Source: Streptomyces sp. M41(2017)
GTDB taxonomy: Bacteria > Actinomycetota > Actinomycetes > Streptomycetales > Streptomycetaceae
NCBI RefSeq assembly: GCF_002078175.1
Contig: NZ_MWFK01000001.1
Coordinates: forward strand, 3,286,001-3,350,000
Direction of reading: 5' to 3'
DNA length: 64,000 nucleotides
Shown: positions 8,064-16,447 of the stretch, one piece after another
How the letters are laid out: every line of letters starts with the position of its first letter
Numbering within the stretch: position 1 is the stretch's first letter
The notes under the pieces: generated by a model
The model's database searches: none
What the model saw: the letters and a program-made list of their open reading frames with translations, nothing else
Told to the model about the DNA's origin: nothing
Position numbers and translations under genes: made by a program

Positions 8064-9143
8064 ATGGCCGACACCTCCCTTGACCTCGCCCTGGACGCAG
8101 CCGAGCTCACCGCGCAGCTCGTCGACTTCCCCTCGGAGAGCGGCGACGAGAAGCCGCTCGCGGACGCCGTCGAGGCCGCCTTGCGTGCCCTGCCGCATCT
8201 GACGGTCGACCGGTACGGCAACAACATCGTGGCGCGCACGCACCTGGGCCGCGCCGAGCGCGTCGTCCTGGCCGGTCACATCGACACGGTGCCGATCGCC
8301 GACAACGTGCCCTCCCGGCTCGACGAGGACGGCGTGCTGTGGGGCTGCGGCACCTGCGACATGAAGTCGGGCGTCGCGGTCCAGCTCCGGATCGCGGCCA
8401 CGGTCCCCGAGCCCAACCGCGACCTCACCTTCGTCTTCTACGACAACGAAGAGGTGGCGGCCCACCTGAACGGGCTGAAGCACGTCTCCGACGCCCACCC
8501 GGACTGGCTGGAGGGCGACTTCGCGGTCCTTCTCGAACCCTCCGACGGGCAGGTCGAGGGCGGCTGCCAGGGCACGCTGCGGGTGCTCCTGAAGACCCGC
8601 GGCGAGCGGGCCCACTCCGCCCGCAGCTGGATGGGGTCGAACGCGATCCACGCGGCCTCCCCGATCCTCGCCGCGCTCGCCGCGTACGAGCCGCGCTACC
8701 CGGTCATCGACGGCCTGGAGTACCGCGAGGGACTGAACGCGGTGGGCATCTCCGGCGGGGTCGCCGGCAACGTCATCCCCGACGAGTGCGTCGTCACCGT
8801 CAACTTCCGCTACGCGCCCGATCGCACCGAGGAGGAGGCGATCGAGCACGTCCGCGCGGTCTTCGCCGACTGCGGTGTGGACGAGTTCGTCGTCGACGAC
8901 CACAGCGGAGCCGCCCTGCCCGGGCTCTCCCACCCGGCCGCCGCCGCGTTCATCGAGGCCGTCGGGGGCACCCCGCAGCCCAAGTACGGCTGGACCGACG
9001 TCTCCCGCTTCAGCCGCCTCGGCGTTCCGGCGGTCAACTACGGCCCCGGCAACCCCCACTTGGCGCACAAGAGGGACGAGCGGGTGGAGACGGCCAAGAT
9101 CCTCGCGGGTGAGGAGCGACTGCGCTCCTGGCTCACCGCCTGA
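8064..9143 (+). CDS. dapE: Succinyl-diaminopimelate desuccinylase DapE
   Basis: A 359-aa M20-family zinc amidohydrolase. It removes succinate from N-succinyl-LL-diaminopimelate, supplying DAP for lysine and cell wall. Metal and catalytic residues are visible: H72 in GHIDTVP, D99 in GTCDMKSG, E129/E130 in YDNEEV, the LEPSD segment, and the C-terminal NPHLAHKRDE histidine. Length and the inserted dimerisation domain (residues about 175-290) fit the family. The ATG at 8064 starts MADTSLDL. Followed after 140 bp by the LOG-family gene, the same order as in mycobacteria. Confidence 0.95.
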   Translation: MADTSLDLALDAAELTAQLVDFPSESGDEKPLADAVEAALRALPHLTVDRYGNNIVARTHLGRAERVVLAGHIDTVPIADNVPSRLDEDGVLWGCGTCDMKSGVAVQLRIAATVPEPNRDLTFVFYDNEEVAAHLNGLKHVSDAHPDWLEGDFAVLLEPSDGQVEGGCQGTLRVLLKTRGERAHSARSWMGSNAIHAASPILAALAAYEPRYPVIDGLEYREGLNAVGISGGVAGNVIPDECVVTVNFRYAPDRTEEEAIEHVRAVFADCGVDEFVVDDHSGAALPGLSHPAAAAFIEAVGGTPQPKYGWTDVSRFSRLGVPAVNYGPGNPHLAHKRDERVETAKILAGEERLRSWLTA

Positions 9144-9285
9144 GACGTACCCGACGGCGGTTCGTGGCGGACATGCCCACGTCCCCCCGCCGTAACCAGC
9201 GGAGATCTACGCTGGGGCGGAACGACCTTCCCCAGGACCCGGCTCCGGCCGGGGCGGGGGAGACCCGTACGCGGAGGGAGTGGAC

Positions 9286-10044
9286 ATGGCTACTGGCAAC
9301 CCGGAGGGCAAGAAGCGGCCACCGGAGGAGCAGCGGCTGGGCCCGGTGCTGCGCAGGCGGGACCAGGTGCAGGCGAGCACCACGGACCAGCGGCTGCTGG
9401 ACGCGGGAGGCCCGTCCGACTGGGTGCACACCGACCCCTGGCGGGTGCTGCGCATCCAGTCGGAGTTCATCGAGGGCTTCGGAACGCTGGCCGAACTGCC
9501 GCCCGCGATCAGTGTGTTCGGATCCGCGAGGACGCCCGTCGACTCGCCCGAGTACCAGGCGGGCGTCGCCCTCGGGCGCGGCCTCGTCGAGGCCGGGTTC
9601 GCCGTGATCACCGGCGGTGGCCCCGGTGCCATGGAGGCCGCGAACAAGGGCGCGTGCGAGGCGAAGGGCATCTCCGTCGGCCTCGGCATCGAGCTCCCCT
9701 TCGAACAGGGGCTCAACCAGTACGTCGACATCGGCCTGAACTTCCGGTACTTCTTCGTCCGGAAGATGATGTTCGTCAAGTACGCGCAGGGCTTCGTGGT
9801 CCTGCCGGGCGGACTCGGCACCCTCGACGAGCTGTTCGAGGCGCTCACCCTGGTCCAGACGCAGAAGGTCACCCGGTTCCCCATCGTGCTGTTCGGCACG
9901 GAGTACTGGGGCGGCCTCGTGGACTGGCTGAAGAACACGCTCATCGCCCAGGGCAAGGCCTCCGAGAAGGACCTGCTGCTGTTCCACCTGACCGACGACG
10001 TGGACGAAGCGGTGGCCCTGGTGTCGAAGGAGGCCGGCCGCTAG
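9286..10044 (+). CDS. TIGR00730/LOG family Rossmann-fold protein
   Basis: A 252-aa protein of the LOG family, whose characterised members are cytokinin-riboside monophosphate phosphoribohydrolases or related nucleotide hydrolases. Signatures: SVFGSARTP, VITGGGPGAMEAANKGA and the catalytic PGGLGTLDELFE motif. The ATG at 9286 is preferred over a GTG at 9280 because GGAGGGAG lies at ideal distance. The N-terminal ~60 residues before the Rossmann core are charged and specific to the actinobacterial form. Conserved neighbour of dapE and folP2. The substrate here is inferred only from the family. Confidence 0.9.
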   Translation: MATGNPEGKKRPPEEQRLGPVLRRRDQVQASTTDQRLLDAGGPSDWVHTDPWRVLRIQSEFIEGFGTLAELPPAISVFGSARTPVDSPEYQAGVALGRGLVEAGFAVITGGGPGAMEAANKGACEAKGISVGLGIELPFEQGLNQYVDIGLNFRYFFVRKMMFVKYAQGFVVLPGGLGTLDELFEALTLVQTQKVTRFPIVLFGTEYWGGLVDWLKNTLIAQGKASEKDLLLFHLTDDVDEAVALVSKEAGR

Positions 10045-10048
10045 GCCC

Positions 10049-10100
10049 TGTCCGCAAAGTCTCGCCCGTCCTCCGGGTGGACGACGCGACTTTGCGGACA
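10049..10100 (+). terminator. Terminator after the LOG-family gene
   Basis: A 13-bp perfect inverted repeat (TGTCCGCAAAGTC and its complement, arms 10049-10061 and 10088-10100) encloses a GC-rich loop that can pair further. It begins 5 bp after the stop codon. Confidence 0.75.
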
Positions 10101-10137
10101 CCCCGTGGGAACGCCGCCCCGGCACCGGCCGGGTCTC

Positions 10138-10163
10138 GGAGGGGCTGCGCGGCCGGCCCCTCC
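10138..10163 (-). terminator. Hairpin downstream of the convergent folP2-type gene
   Basis: GGAGGGGC/GCCCCTCC arms (10138-10145/10156-10163) with a 10-nt loop. It lies 35 bp past the folP2-type stop and is read on the minus strand. Confidence 0.55.
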
Positions 10164-10198
10164 GCCGTCCCGGCGGGTGCCGCACCCGTCCCCGTCCG

Positions 10199-11059
10199 CT
10201 AGGCCAGCCCCCGCCGGGCCACAGCCGGCGGCCGGTGGCCCGCGATCGACGCCACCATGTCCAGCACCTGCCGGGTCTCGGCGACCTCGTGCACGCGGTA
10301 GACCTGGGCCCCCAGCCACGCGGACACGGCGGTCGTCGCCAGCGTGCCGACGACCCGCTCCTTGACCGGCTTGTCGAGCGTCTCGCCCACGAAGTCCTTG
10401 TTGGAGAGCGAGACGAGCACCGGCCACCCGGTCTCGACCATCTCGCCGAGCCGCCGGGTCGCCTCCAGGCTGTGCCGGGTGTTCTTCCCGAAGTCGTGCC
10501 CGGGATCGATGAGGACCGACTCGCGCGGCACCCCCAGGGAGACCGCGCGCTCCGCCAGACCGAGCGTCACCCGCAGGATGTCGGCCATCACGTCGTCGTA
10601 CGCCGCCCGGTGCGGACGGGTCCGCGGCTCCGTCTCCCCGGCGTGCGTGCACACCAGGCCCACCCCGTACCGGGCGGCCACCTCCGCCAGCCGCGGGTCG
10701 ACCCCGCCCCAGGCGTCGTTCAGCAGATCGGCGCCGGCCTCGCAGACCGCCTCGCCCACCTCGTGCCGCCAGGTGTCGACGCTGATGATCACGTCCGGGA
10801 ACGTGCGGCGCACCTCGGCGACGAAACCGACCGTACGGCGCGCCTCCTCCTCGGCGGTGACCTCCTCGCCGGGGCCGGCCTTCACCCCGCCGATGTCGAT
10901 GATGGCGGCGCCCTCGGACACGGCCTGCTCCACGCGCGCGAGGGCGGGCTCGTCGCGGAAGGTGGCGCCCTGGTCGTAGAACGAGTCCGGGGTCCGGTTC
11001 ACGATCGCCATGATCACCGGCTCCCGCGGGTCGAATTCCCGCCTGCCCAGCCTGAGCAT
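10199..11059 (-). CDS. folP2: FolP2-type dihydropteroate synthase paralogue
   Basis: A 286-aa TIM-barrel pterin-binding protein. The DHPS fold is evident from MAIVNRTPDSFYDQG, IIDIGGVKAGPG, ISVDTWRHEV, LLNDAWGG, VLIDPGHDFGK and the C-terminal RVHEVAETRQ. The first loop reads NRTPDSFYDQG rather than the canonical NVTPDSFSDGG, as in the mycobacterial FolP2 paralogue. From memory, that paralogue was reported to lack DHPS activity. Genomic context (dapE, LOG, DivIVA, tag) also matches folP2 rather than the folate-operon folP. It may therefore bind another pterin or have a regulatory role. The ATG at 11059 follows GGGAGAGG. Confidence 0.85.
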   Translation of the reverse strand: MLRLGRREFDPREPVIMAIVNRTPDSFYDQGATFRDEPALARVEQAVSEGAAIIDIGGVKAGPGEEVTAEEEARRTVGFVAEVRRTFPDVIISVDTWRHEVGEAVCEAGADLLNDAWGGVDPRLAEVAARYGVGLVCTHAGETEPRTRPHRAAYDDVMADILRVTLGLAERAVSLGVPRESVLIDPGHDFGKNTRHSLEATRRLGEMVETGWPVLVSLSNKDFVGETLDKPVKERVVGTLATTAVSAWLGAQVYRVHEVAETRQVLDMVASIAGHRPPAVARRGLA

Positions 11060-11265
11060 CCCCTATGACCTCTCCCAGTGGTTACCGCCGATGAGCCGCC
11101 TGCGACCTTAACTGTCAGACTCGCATGGCACGATCGGAGCCTGACACTTCCGGCGGCAGACTGCTGTCCGGCAGCATCAGCACCTCCGGCACCAGCGGTC
11201 GCCGGGCATCCGTACTTCGCGCCGACGCGCTCCGCGCCGGCACCAGAGCGTGGGGACCTCCAGCG

Positions 11266-11616
11266 ATGTTCATGTTCTTGTTCCTCGTCGTCGCGCTCGT
11301 CGTCGTGGTCGCCGCGGTCACCGTGTCCGTGGTGGGCGGCGGCGAGAGCACCCCGCTTCCCGACGCCGAGCCCGAGCGCCTGCACGACCCGCTGCCGTAC
11401 GACCGTCCGGTGTCCCGGGGCGACGTGGACGCGGTGCGCTTCCCGGTCGCCGTGCGCGGCTACCGCATGGCGGACGTGGACGACGTCCTCGGGCGTCTCA
11501 GCGCCGAGATCGGTGAGCGGGACGCGCGGATCGCCGACCTGGAGTCCGCGCTCGCGGGGGCCCGCGCGGCGACCGCCCCCACCTCGCTGCGCAAGCACCC
11601 CGAGGACGAGCGGTGA
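11266..11616 (+). CDS. Small membrane-anchored DivIVA-domain protein
   Basis: A 116-aa protein: one N-terminal TM helix (FLFLVVALVVVVAAVTVSVV), a Pro-rich linker, then a short DivIVA-type segment (DVDAVRFPVAVRGYRMADVDDVLGRLSAEI) running into a coiled-coil helix (ERDARIADLESALAG). This is the lipid-binding and dimerising part of DivIVA without the long coiled coil of full-length DivIVA. The ATG at 11266 starts directly at the TM helix; a possible upstream start at 11125 would add a low-complexity segment and is not favoured. Its stop overlaps the tag start (GTGA), so the two are co-translated. The same pair occurs in mycobacteria. Role unknown. Confidence 0.8.
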   Translation: MFMFLFLVVALVVVVAAVTVSVVGGGESTPLPDAEPERLHDPLPYDRPVSRGDVDAVRFPVAVRGYRMADVDDVLGRLSAEIGERDARIADLESALAGARAATAPTSLRKHPEDER

Positions 11617-12194
11617 GCGACGCGCTGGCCGGTCCCGACGGCGTGCTCCGCTGCCCCTGGGCCCTGTCGACCGAGGACTACGTGGCGTACCACGACGAGG
11701 AGTGGGGCCGCCCGGTCCACGGCGACCAGGCGCTGTACGAGCGGCTGTGCCTGGAGGCCTTCCAGTCCGGCCTGTCCTGGATCACCATCCTGCGCCGCCG
11801 CCCCGGGTTCCGTGCCGCGTTCGCGGGCTTCGAGATCGCCGAGGTCGCGGCGTTCACGGACGCCGACAAGGAGCGCCTGCTCGGCGACACCGGGATCATC
11901 CGCAACCGCGCCAAGATCGAGGCGACGGTCGCCAACGCGCGCGTGCTGGCCGACTGGGCCCCGGGCGAGCTGGACGAGCTGATCTGGTCCTTCGCCCCCG
12001 ACCCGGCGACCCGCCCGGCGCCGCGCGGGCTCTCCGACGTCCCCGCCGTCACCGACGAGTCGACCGCCCTGTCCAAGACGCTCAAGAAGCGCGGCATCCG
12101 CTTCGTGGGCCCCACGACCGCGTACGCCCTGATGCAGGCGTGCGGACTGGTGAACGACCACCTGGCGGACTGCGGGGCCCGCGACGCCGTCTGA
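11613..12194 (+). CDS. tag: DNA-3-methyladenine glycosylase I
   Basis: A 193-aa base-excision repair enzyme that removes 3-methyladenine from alkylated DNA. The zinc-snap ligands keep family spacing: C14 and H27 at the N-terminus, H183 and C187 at the C-terminus. The substrate-pocket region FQSGLSWITILRRRPGFRAAF is conserved, as is the HhH region GFEIAEVAAF..GIIRNRAKI. The GTG start overlaps the upstream stop by GTGA. A strong hairpin follows at 12236. The alkyltransferase-like protein at 62978 is a second alkylation-damage gene in the window but is not nearby. Confidence 0.95.
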   Translation: MSDALAGPDGVLRCPWALSTEDYVAYHDEEWGRPVHGDQALYERLCLEAFQSGLSWITILRRRPGFRAAFAGFEIAEVAAFTDADKERLLGDTGIIRNRAKIEATVANARVLADWAPGELDELIWSFAPDPATRPAPRGLSDVPAVTDESTALSKTLKKRGIRFVGPTTAYALMQACGLVNDHLADCGARDAV

Positions 12195-12235
12195 CGTACC
12201 CGGGCGGCGGTGACCTGCCGTGCGGGGCGAGACGC

Positions 12236-12285
12236 GACGGGGAGGGGTGTGCGGGCCGTTCACCGCTCGCACGCCCCTCCCCGTC
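12236..12285. terminator. Terminator between tag and convergent enoyl-CoA hydratase gene
   Basis: An 18-bp stem with one G-U pair (arms 12236-12253 and 12268-12285, core GACGGGGAGGGG) and a 14-nt loop between convergent genes. Confidence 0.85.
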
Positions 12286-12310
12286 GACCGTCCCGTCGAT
12301 CGTCGGCCGG

Positions 12311-13114
12311 TCAGCGTCCGAGGTACTTCGGCTTCTCCTTGTCGACGAACGCCTGGACCGCGATGGTGTGGTCCTCGGAGGCACCGGCGCGCGCCTGGAG
12401 TTCGTCCTCCTTCTCCAGGGTCTCGTCGAGGGAGTGGGTCAGCCCGAAGGCCAGGGACTCCTTCAGTGCCGCGTAGGCGAGCGTCGGCCCCGCGGCCAGC
12501 GCCCGAGCGACCTTCTCCGCCTCCGCGCGCAGCTCCGTGGCCGGAACGAGCCTGTTCGCGATACCCAATTCGTAGGCCTCCTGCGCGCTGATGCTGCGTG
12601 GGAAGAGCAGCAGGTCGGCGGCGCGGCTCGGGCCGACGACCCGGGGCAGCGTCCAGGAGACCCCGGAGTCCGCGGTCAGCGCGACACCGGCGAACGAGGT
12701 GTTGAACGCGGCGGTGTCGGCGACGACGCGGTAGTCCGCGGCGAGCGCGAACCCGAAGCCCGCACCGGCCGCGACGCCGTTGACGCCGGCGACCACCGGC
12801 TTCGCGGCACCGGTCAGGGCCCGCACGATGGGGTTGTAGTGCTCGCGCACGGTACTCATGGTCCGGCCCTCGCCGGACTGCTTGTCGGACGCGAGCAGCC
12901 CGATGTGCTCCTTGAGGTCCTGCCCGACGCAGAACGCCCGGTCGCCCGCGGCGGTCAGCAGGATCGCCCGCACGCCCTCGTCGGCCGCCGCCTCCTGTGC
13001 CGCGTCGCGGAGGGCGACCTTGGTCCCGGTGTTCATCGCGTTCATCGCCTCGGGGCGGTTCAGCGTGATCGTCGCGAGTCCGTCGCTCACCTCGTAGAGC
13101 ACGGTGTCGGCCAT
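12311..13114 (-). CDS. Enoyl-CoA hydratase/isomerase family protein
   Basis: A 267-aa crotonase-fold protein, probably hydrating or isomerising a CoA thioester. Oxyanion-hole segments are visible (DRAFCVGQDLKEH and GVNGVAAGAGFGFALAADYRV). The helix after the second oxyanion site carries Asp (ADSGVSWTLPRVVG), as in PaaG-type isomerases, rather than the two Glu of classical hydratases. This makes a PaaG-like isomerase plausible. The C-terminal RAGASEDHTIAVQAFVDKEKPKYLGR is typical for the family. The ATG at 13114 follows GGAGGGG. No pathway partners lie alongside. Confidence 0.88.
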   Translation of the reverse strand: MADTVLYEVSDGLATITLNRPEAMNAMNTGTKVALRDAAQEAAADEGVRAILLTAAGDRAFCVGQDLKEHIGLLASDKQSGEGRTMSTVREHYNPIVRALTGAAKPVVAGVNGVAAGAGFGFALAADYRVVADTAAFNTSFAGVALTADSGVSWTLPRVVGPSRAADLLLFPRSISAQEAYELGIANRLVPATELRAEAEKVARALAAGPTLAYAALKESLAFGLTHSLDETLEKEDELQARAGASEDHTIAVQAFVDKEKPKYLGR

Positions 13115-13476
13115 GGTGGGTCCCCTCCGGTGTCGCGGCTCCGTCGTACCGGCCGGTACGTCCTGTCCGATGACAGCATGGCGGAGATCACCGGCGGTGG
13201 AGCCGGGCGGTCATGTGACCTGCGTCAAAGAATTCCGGGTCCTGGAAGTCCATGCGGCGGCGCAGTATCGCAGTCACATCGCCGAATTGAGTGGTTTTGC
13301 TCAAGCGCGTTGCGCAAGCGATGCCGACTGATGTTGGTCATCGGGTCTGGAGATGCGGGATAATGGCCTGGAAGCAATGTGTTCGATGCCGGTGACGTGT
13401 GTCCTATGAGAGGACGTGCGTGCCCTCCGAGGGGGCCGTCGGCGACGATGAGCTGGTTTCAGGAAGGGGAACGAGC
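13115..13476. other. Intergenic region upstream of the DUF3117 gene
   Basis: No protein gene is supported. It carries divergent promoters for the hydratase gene (left) and the DUF3117 gene (right), and a TTGCGCAA palindrome near 13312. A short GTCCT/AGGAC hairpin lies near 13400, in what would be the DUF3117 leader. Confidence 0.5.
13334..13364 (+). promoter_or_regulatory. Putative housekeeping promoter of the DUF3117 gene
   Basis: TTGGTC (13334-13339) and GATAAT (13359-13364) separated by 19 bp, about 110 bp before the DUF3117 start. The -10 is good; the spacer is slightly long. Confidence 0.4.
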
Positions 13477-13644
13477 ATGGCGGCCATGAAGCCGCGGACG
13501 GGCGATGGCCCGCTCGAGGTGACCAAGGAGGGGCGGGGCATCGTCATGCGCGTTCCGCTCGAAGGCGGCGGTCGGCTCGTCGTCGAGCTGACCCCTGACG
13601 AGGCCGACGCGCTCGGCGACGCTCTCAAGAAGGTCGTCGGCTGA
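13477..13644 (+). CDS. DUF3117 domain-containing small protein
   Basis: A 55-aa protein (MAAMKPRTGDGPLEV...VMRVPLEGGGRLVVEL). It belongs to an actinobacteria-specific family (M. tuberculosis Rv1211 in the same neighbourhood, from memory). The ATG at 13477 follows GGAAGGGGA at good spacing; the upstream in-frame extension is not conserved-looking and is omitted. It has a two-stranded beta, helix (LTPDEADALGDALKKVV) appearance and no cysteine or catalytic motif. A textbook terminator follows. Function unknown. Confidence 0.92.
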   Translation: MAAMKPRTGDGPLEVTKEGRGIVMRVPLEGGGRLVVELTPDEADALGDALKKVVG

Positions 13645-13669
13645 CGCGGAACGCGACCCTACCTTTTCG

Positions 13670-13703
13670 GCTTCCCCGGCACCGTACCTGGTGCCGGGGA
13701 AGC
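13670..13703 (+). terminator. Terminator after DUF3117 gene
   Basis: A 14-bp perfect stem (GCTTCCCCGGCACC and complement), loop GTACCT, followed by TGTCTTTT: a true U-rich intrinsic terminator. Confidence 0.9.
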
Positions 13704-13821
13704 TGTCTTTTCGGGCGGAGAACACCGCCCCGAAGCCTTGGCCGGAGTGCACCACGGCCAAGAACGGCCTGGTCAGGGCTGTGCGACGGGCCGTGCGGTG
13801 GGGACGGGCGGCCGTCTCCGG

Positions 13822-14454
13822 TCAGCGCTTGACCGCGCACAGCAGGCCGTCGCCCACCGGCAGCAGCGACGGCACCAGCTCCTGGCTCTCGCGCACCGCG
13901 CGCAGCAGTTCGCGCAGCCGGCTCACCTCGACCGGCTGGGGTCCGGAGTCCACGGTCCGGCCGTCCGCGAAGACGCCCTCGAAGACGACGAGCCCGCCGA
14001 CGCGCAGGAGGCGCAACGATTCAGCGAGGTAGTCCAGACACTCCAGTCGGTCGCCGTCACAGAAGACGAGGTCGTATCCCGCGTCCGCGAGGCGGGGCAG
14101 GACCTCCAGCGCGCGACCCGGGATGAACCGGGCCCTGTTGCTGGCGAAACCGGCGGCACGGAAGGCCTGGCGGGCGATCTGCTGGCGCTCCGGCTCCGGA
14201 TCCACGGTGGTCAGTACCCCGTCCGGCCGCATGCCGTGCAGCAGATGGATTCCGGAGACGCCGGTCCCGGTCCCGATCTCCGCGACCGCCTTCGCGTCCA
14301 CGGTGGCGGCGAGCATCCGCAGCGCCGCGCCCGTGCCGGGAGACACCGAGCGCATGCCTGCCTCGCGGGCCCGGTCCCGGGCCCAGCGCAGCGCCTCGTC
14401 CTCGGCGACAAAGGCGTCGGCGAACGCCCAGCTCGTCTGCCGGTTGCCGGTAAT
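13822..14454 (-). CDS. SAM-dependent O-methyltransferase (apparent ATT start)
   Basis: A class I O-methyltransferase of 210 aa if started at ATT 14454. SAM motif I is VAEIGTGTGVSGIHLL, followed by GVLTTVDPEPERQQIARQAF, YDLVFCDGDRLECLDYL (metal/substrate Asp) and LRVGGLVVFEGV. The first ordinary start, ATG 14355, would remove 33 residues. Those residues (QTSWAFADAFVAEDEALRWA) match the N-terminus of mycobacterial Rv1220c-type enzymes and have strong GC3 bias. Upstream to the in-frame TAA there is no ATG, GTG or TTG, whereas ATT is preceded by AGGAGAGG at 6-nt spacing. It is divergent from sigE, as in mycobacteria. The acceptor is unknown. Confidence 0.85.
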   Translation of the reverse strand: MTGNRQTSWAFADAFVAEDEALRWARDRAREAGMRSVSPGTGAALRMLAATVDAKAVAEIGTGTGVSGIHLLHGMRPDGVLTTVDPEPERQQIARQAFRAAGFASNRARFIPGRALEVLPRLADAGYDLVFCDGDRLECLDYLAESLRLLRVGGLVVFEGVFADGRTVDSGPQPVEVSRLRELLRAVRESQELVPSLLPVGDGLLCAVKR

Positions 14455-14507
14455 GACCCTCTCCTGTCCCCGTGGTTGCCTGGGCGTGACTGTATCCGTT
14501 GGTGCCG

Positions 14508-14533
14508 GGAACCTGCTGATGGGACCGGGCGTT
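14508..14533 (+). promoter_or_regulatory. Putative ECF-sigma promoter of the sigE operon
   Basis: GGAACC (14508-14513) and CGTT (14530-14533) with a 16-bp spacer match the -35/-10 pattern recognised by the SigE/SigH-type ECF sigma factors of actinobacteria. It lies about 140 bp upstream of sigE and points into it, suggesting autoregulation. Confidence 0.55.
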
Positions 14534-14675
14534 TAGAGGGGTGGGGAAACAGAGCGGGGGAAAGACGATGGACCAGCGCACGGAGCGAGGTGACGGGCAG
14601 GTGCTGACGCACCCATATGAGCCCGTATCAAATTCTCGTAAAACCGCTTATCCGGAGCTAACGGGCGAGGTGGCT

Positions 14676-15446
14676 ATGGTAGGGGCTCCACTGGACACCA
14701 CCAGAGCCGACAGGGGAGGTGCGGCTGCGCCTGTGGATCGAGGCGGAGTGCTCCGGCGCCTGCTCAGATCAGCGGGTGAGCCGAAATCCGTGACCGACAA
14801 CGCTGACCAGCCCCACGCTGCTGCCCCTGTGCAGACCGCGACGTTCACCACCGACGCGGAGTCGCAGCCGTGGACTCCGCCCACGTGGGAGGAGATCGTC
14901 AGCACCCACAGCGGCCGCGTCTACCGCCTCGCCTACCGCCTCACGGGCAACCAGCACGACGCCGAGGACCTCACTCAGGAAGTCTTCGTCCGCGTCTTCC
15001 GCTCGCTGTCCACGTACACGCCCGGCACCTTCGAGGGCTGGCTGCACCGCATCACCACGAATCTCTTCCTGGACATGGTGCGCCGAAAGCAGCGCATCCG
15101 TTTCGACGCCCTCGGCGACGACGCGGCGGAGCGCCTGCCCAGCAGAGAACCCTCCCCGCAGCAGGTCTTCAACGACGCCCACTTCGACGCCGACGTCCAG
15201 CAGGCGCTGGACACCCTCGCGCCCGAGTTCCGCGCCGCCGTCGTCCTCTGCGACATCGAAGGACTGTCGTACGAGGAGATCGCCGCGACCCTGGGCGTCA
15301 AGCTCGGCACAGTCCGCTCCCGGATCCACCGCGGCCGCTCCCAGCTGCGCAAGGCCCTGGCACACCGGTCCCCCGAGGCCCGCGCCGAGCGACGCTCGTT
15401 CGCGGCCCGCGTGCCCGTGCTGGGGGGAGGGGGCGCGACCGCGTGA
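14676..15446 (+). CDS. sigE: ECF RNA polymerase sigma factor SigE
   Basis: A 256-aa extracytoplasmic-function sigma factor. Region 2 is at residues about 78-145 ([21 protein letters not shown], then [20 protein letters not shown]). Region 4 is near 185-240 ([22 protein letters not shown], then [18 protein letters not shown]). The long N-terminal extension and size match mycobacterial SigE. The ATG at 14676 follows GAGG at 5-nt spacing. The upstream in-frame stretch is AT-richer and poorly biased, so it is taken as leader. Its stop overlaps the anti-sigma start (GTGA), giving stoichiometric translation. The following genes encode anti-sigma, HtrA and TatB, so it is an envelope-stress regulator. 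Confidence 0.93.
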   Translation: MVGAPLDTTRADRGGAAAPVDRGGVLRRLLRSAGEPKSVTDNADQPHAAAPVQTATFTTDAESQPWTPPTWEEIVSTHSGRVYRLAYRLTGNQHDAEDLTQEVFVRVFRSLSTYTPGTFEGWLHRITTNLFLDMVRRKQRIRFDALGDDAAERLPSREPSPQQVFNDAHFDADVQQALDTLAPEFRAAVVLCDIEGLSYEEIAATLGVKLGTVRSRIHRGRSQLRKALAHRSPEARAERRSFAARVPVLGGGGATA

Positions 15447-16423
15447 GTGGAACCCGTCCCACACCTGCCGAGCAGCACCTGGGGGACCGACTTTCCGCCC
15501 TCGTGGACGGAGAGCTCGGTCATGAGTCGCGCGACCGCGTCCTCGCCCACCTCGCGACCTGCGCGAAGTGCAAGGCCGAGGCCGACGCGCAGCGACGCCT
15601 GAAGAACGTGTTCGCCGAAATGGCCCCGCCGCCCCCGTCCGAGAGCTTCCTGGCCCGCCTCCAGGGGCTGCCCGGGGGAGGGGACTCCGACAGCGGTTCG
15701 CCCTTCGGCCACGGCGCGTTCGGAGGAAGACTTCCCGGCGGCTCCGCGAGCCCGGGCATGCCCGGCGTCTTCGGAGTGCGCGGTGAGCCCTTCGGCTACG
15801 TGCCCGCCGGACCGCACGCCGACGTGCTGCCTCCCTCCTCCGGACGCGGCTTCCGTATCCATGACGTCAGCCGTCACGAGGCCGAGCGGTCGGCCTCGCG
15901 CGGTCTGCGCTTCGCCGCTGCCGCGGCGGGCGCCGTCTCGCTGGCCGCCGTCGCGCTCGGCGGAGTGTCGACCGGCATCGCCGGGGACACCGTCGACGCG
16001 CGCGGAGGCTCCGGCCTCGGCAGCAATGTGACGCCGGCGCGGACCCAGGGCACCGGCACGCCCACGACCCCCGAGGCACAGCGCCGCCGGTCGGTCGGGC
16101 CCCTGCTCGCCCAGGGCGAGCGCTCCCTCGGCAACGCCCCGGTCGCCCCGACCGAGGTGTCCGCCCCGCTGCTGCCCGGAGTCCCCGCTCCGGCGGACCG
16201 CGGCACGGACGCCGTGCACACGCTGACGACCCCCGTGGTCGCCGGTGCCGCCGCCATGTCCCCGTTGATACGCCCGCTCAGCAGCGCCCAGCCGGTCTCG
16301 CTGAACACGTGGTCCCCCGCCTCGGAGGCCACGGCCCCGGGCCTGCTCGCCGCCCCCGCCGCCTCACCGTCCCCCTCATCGACCGCGTCCCCCACCTCCC
16401 CCTCCGCTCGTAGCCTTCGCTGA
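15443..16423 (+). CDS. rseA: Zinc-binding anti-sigma factor (RseA-like), membrane-anchored
   Basis: A 326-aa protein with an N-terminal ZAS-type anti-sigma domain: H36-x3-C40-x2-C43 (HLATCAKC) following [21 protein letters not shown] Gly/Pro/Ser-rich linker follows, with one TM helix around residues 155-178 ([20 protein letters not shown]). The extracytoplasmic Ala/Pro/Thr-rich tail of ~150 residues has no recognisable domain. It should bind SigE through the zinc domain and hold it at the membrane, releasing it on redox or envelope stress. The GTG start overlaps the sigE stop. The mycobacterial counterpart lacks such a long outer tail, as far as I recall. Confidence 0.88.
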   Translation: MSGTRPTPAEQHLGDRLSALVDGELGHESRDRVLAHLATCAKCKAEADAQRRLKNVFAEMAPPPPSESFLARLQGLPGGGDSDSGSPFGHGAFGGRLPGGSASPGMPGVFGVRGEPFGYVPAGPHADVLPPSSGRGFRIHDVSRHEAERSASRGLRFAAAAAGAVSLAAVALGGVSTGIAGDTVDARGGSGLGSNVTPARTQGTGTPTTPEAQRRRSVGPLLAQGERSLGNAPVAPTEVSAPLLPGVPAPADRGTDAVHTLTTPVVAGAAAMSPLIRPLSSAQPVSLNTWSPASEATAPGLLAAPAASPSPSSTASPTSPSARSLR

Positions 16424-16447
16424 CCACGTCCTCTGCGCGGCGGCCCG

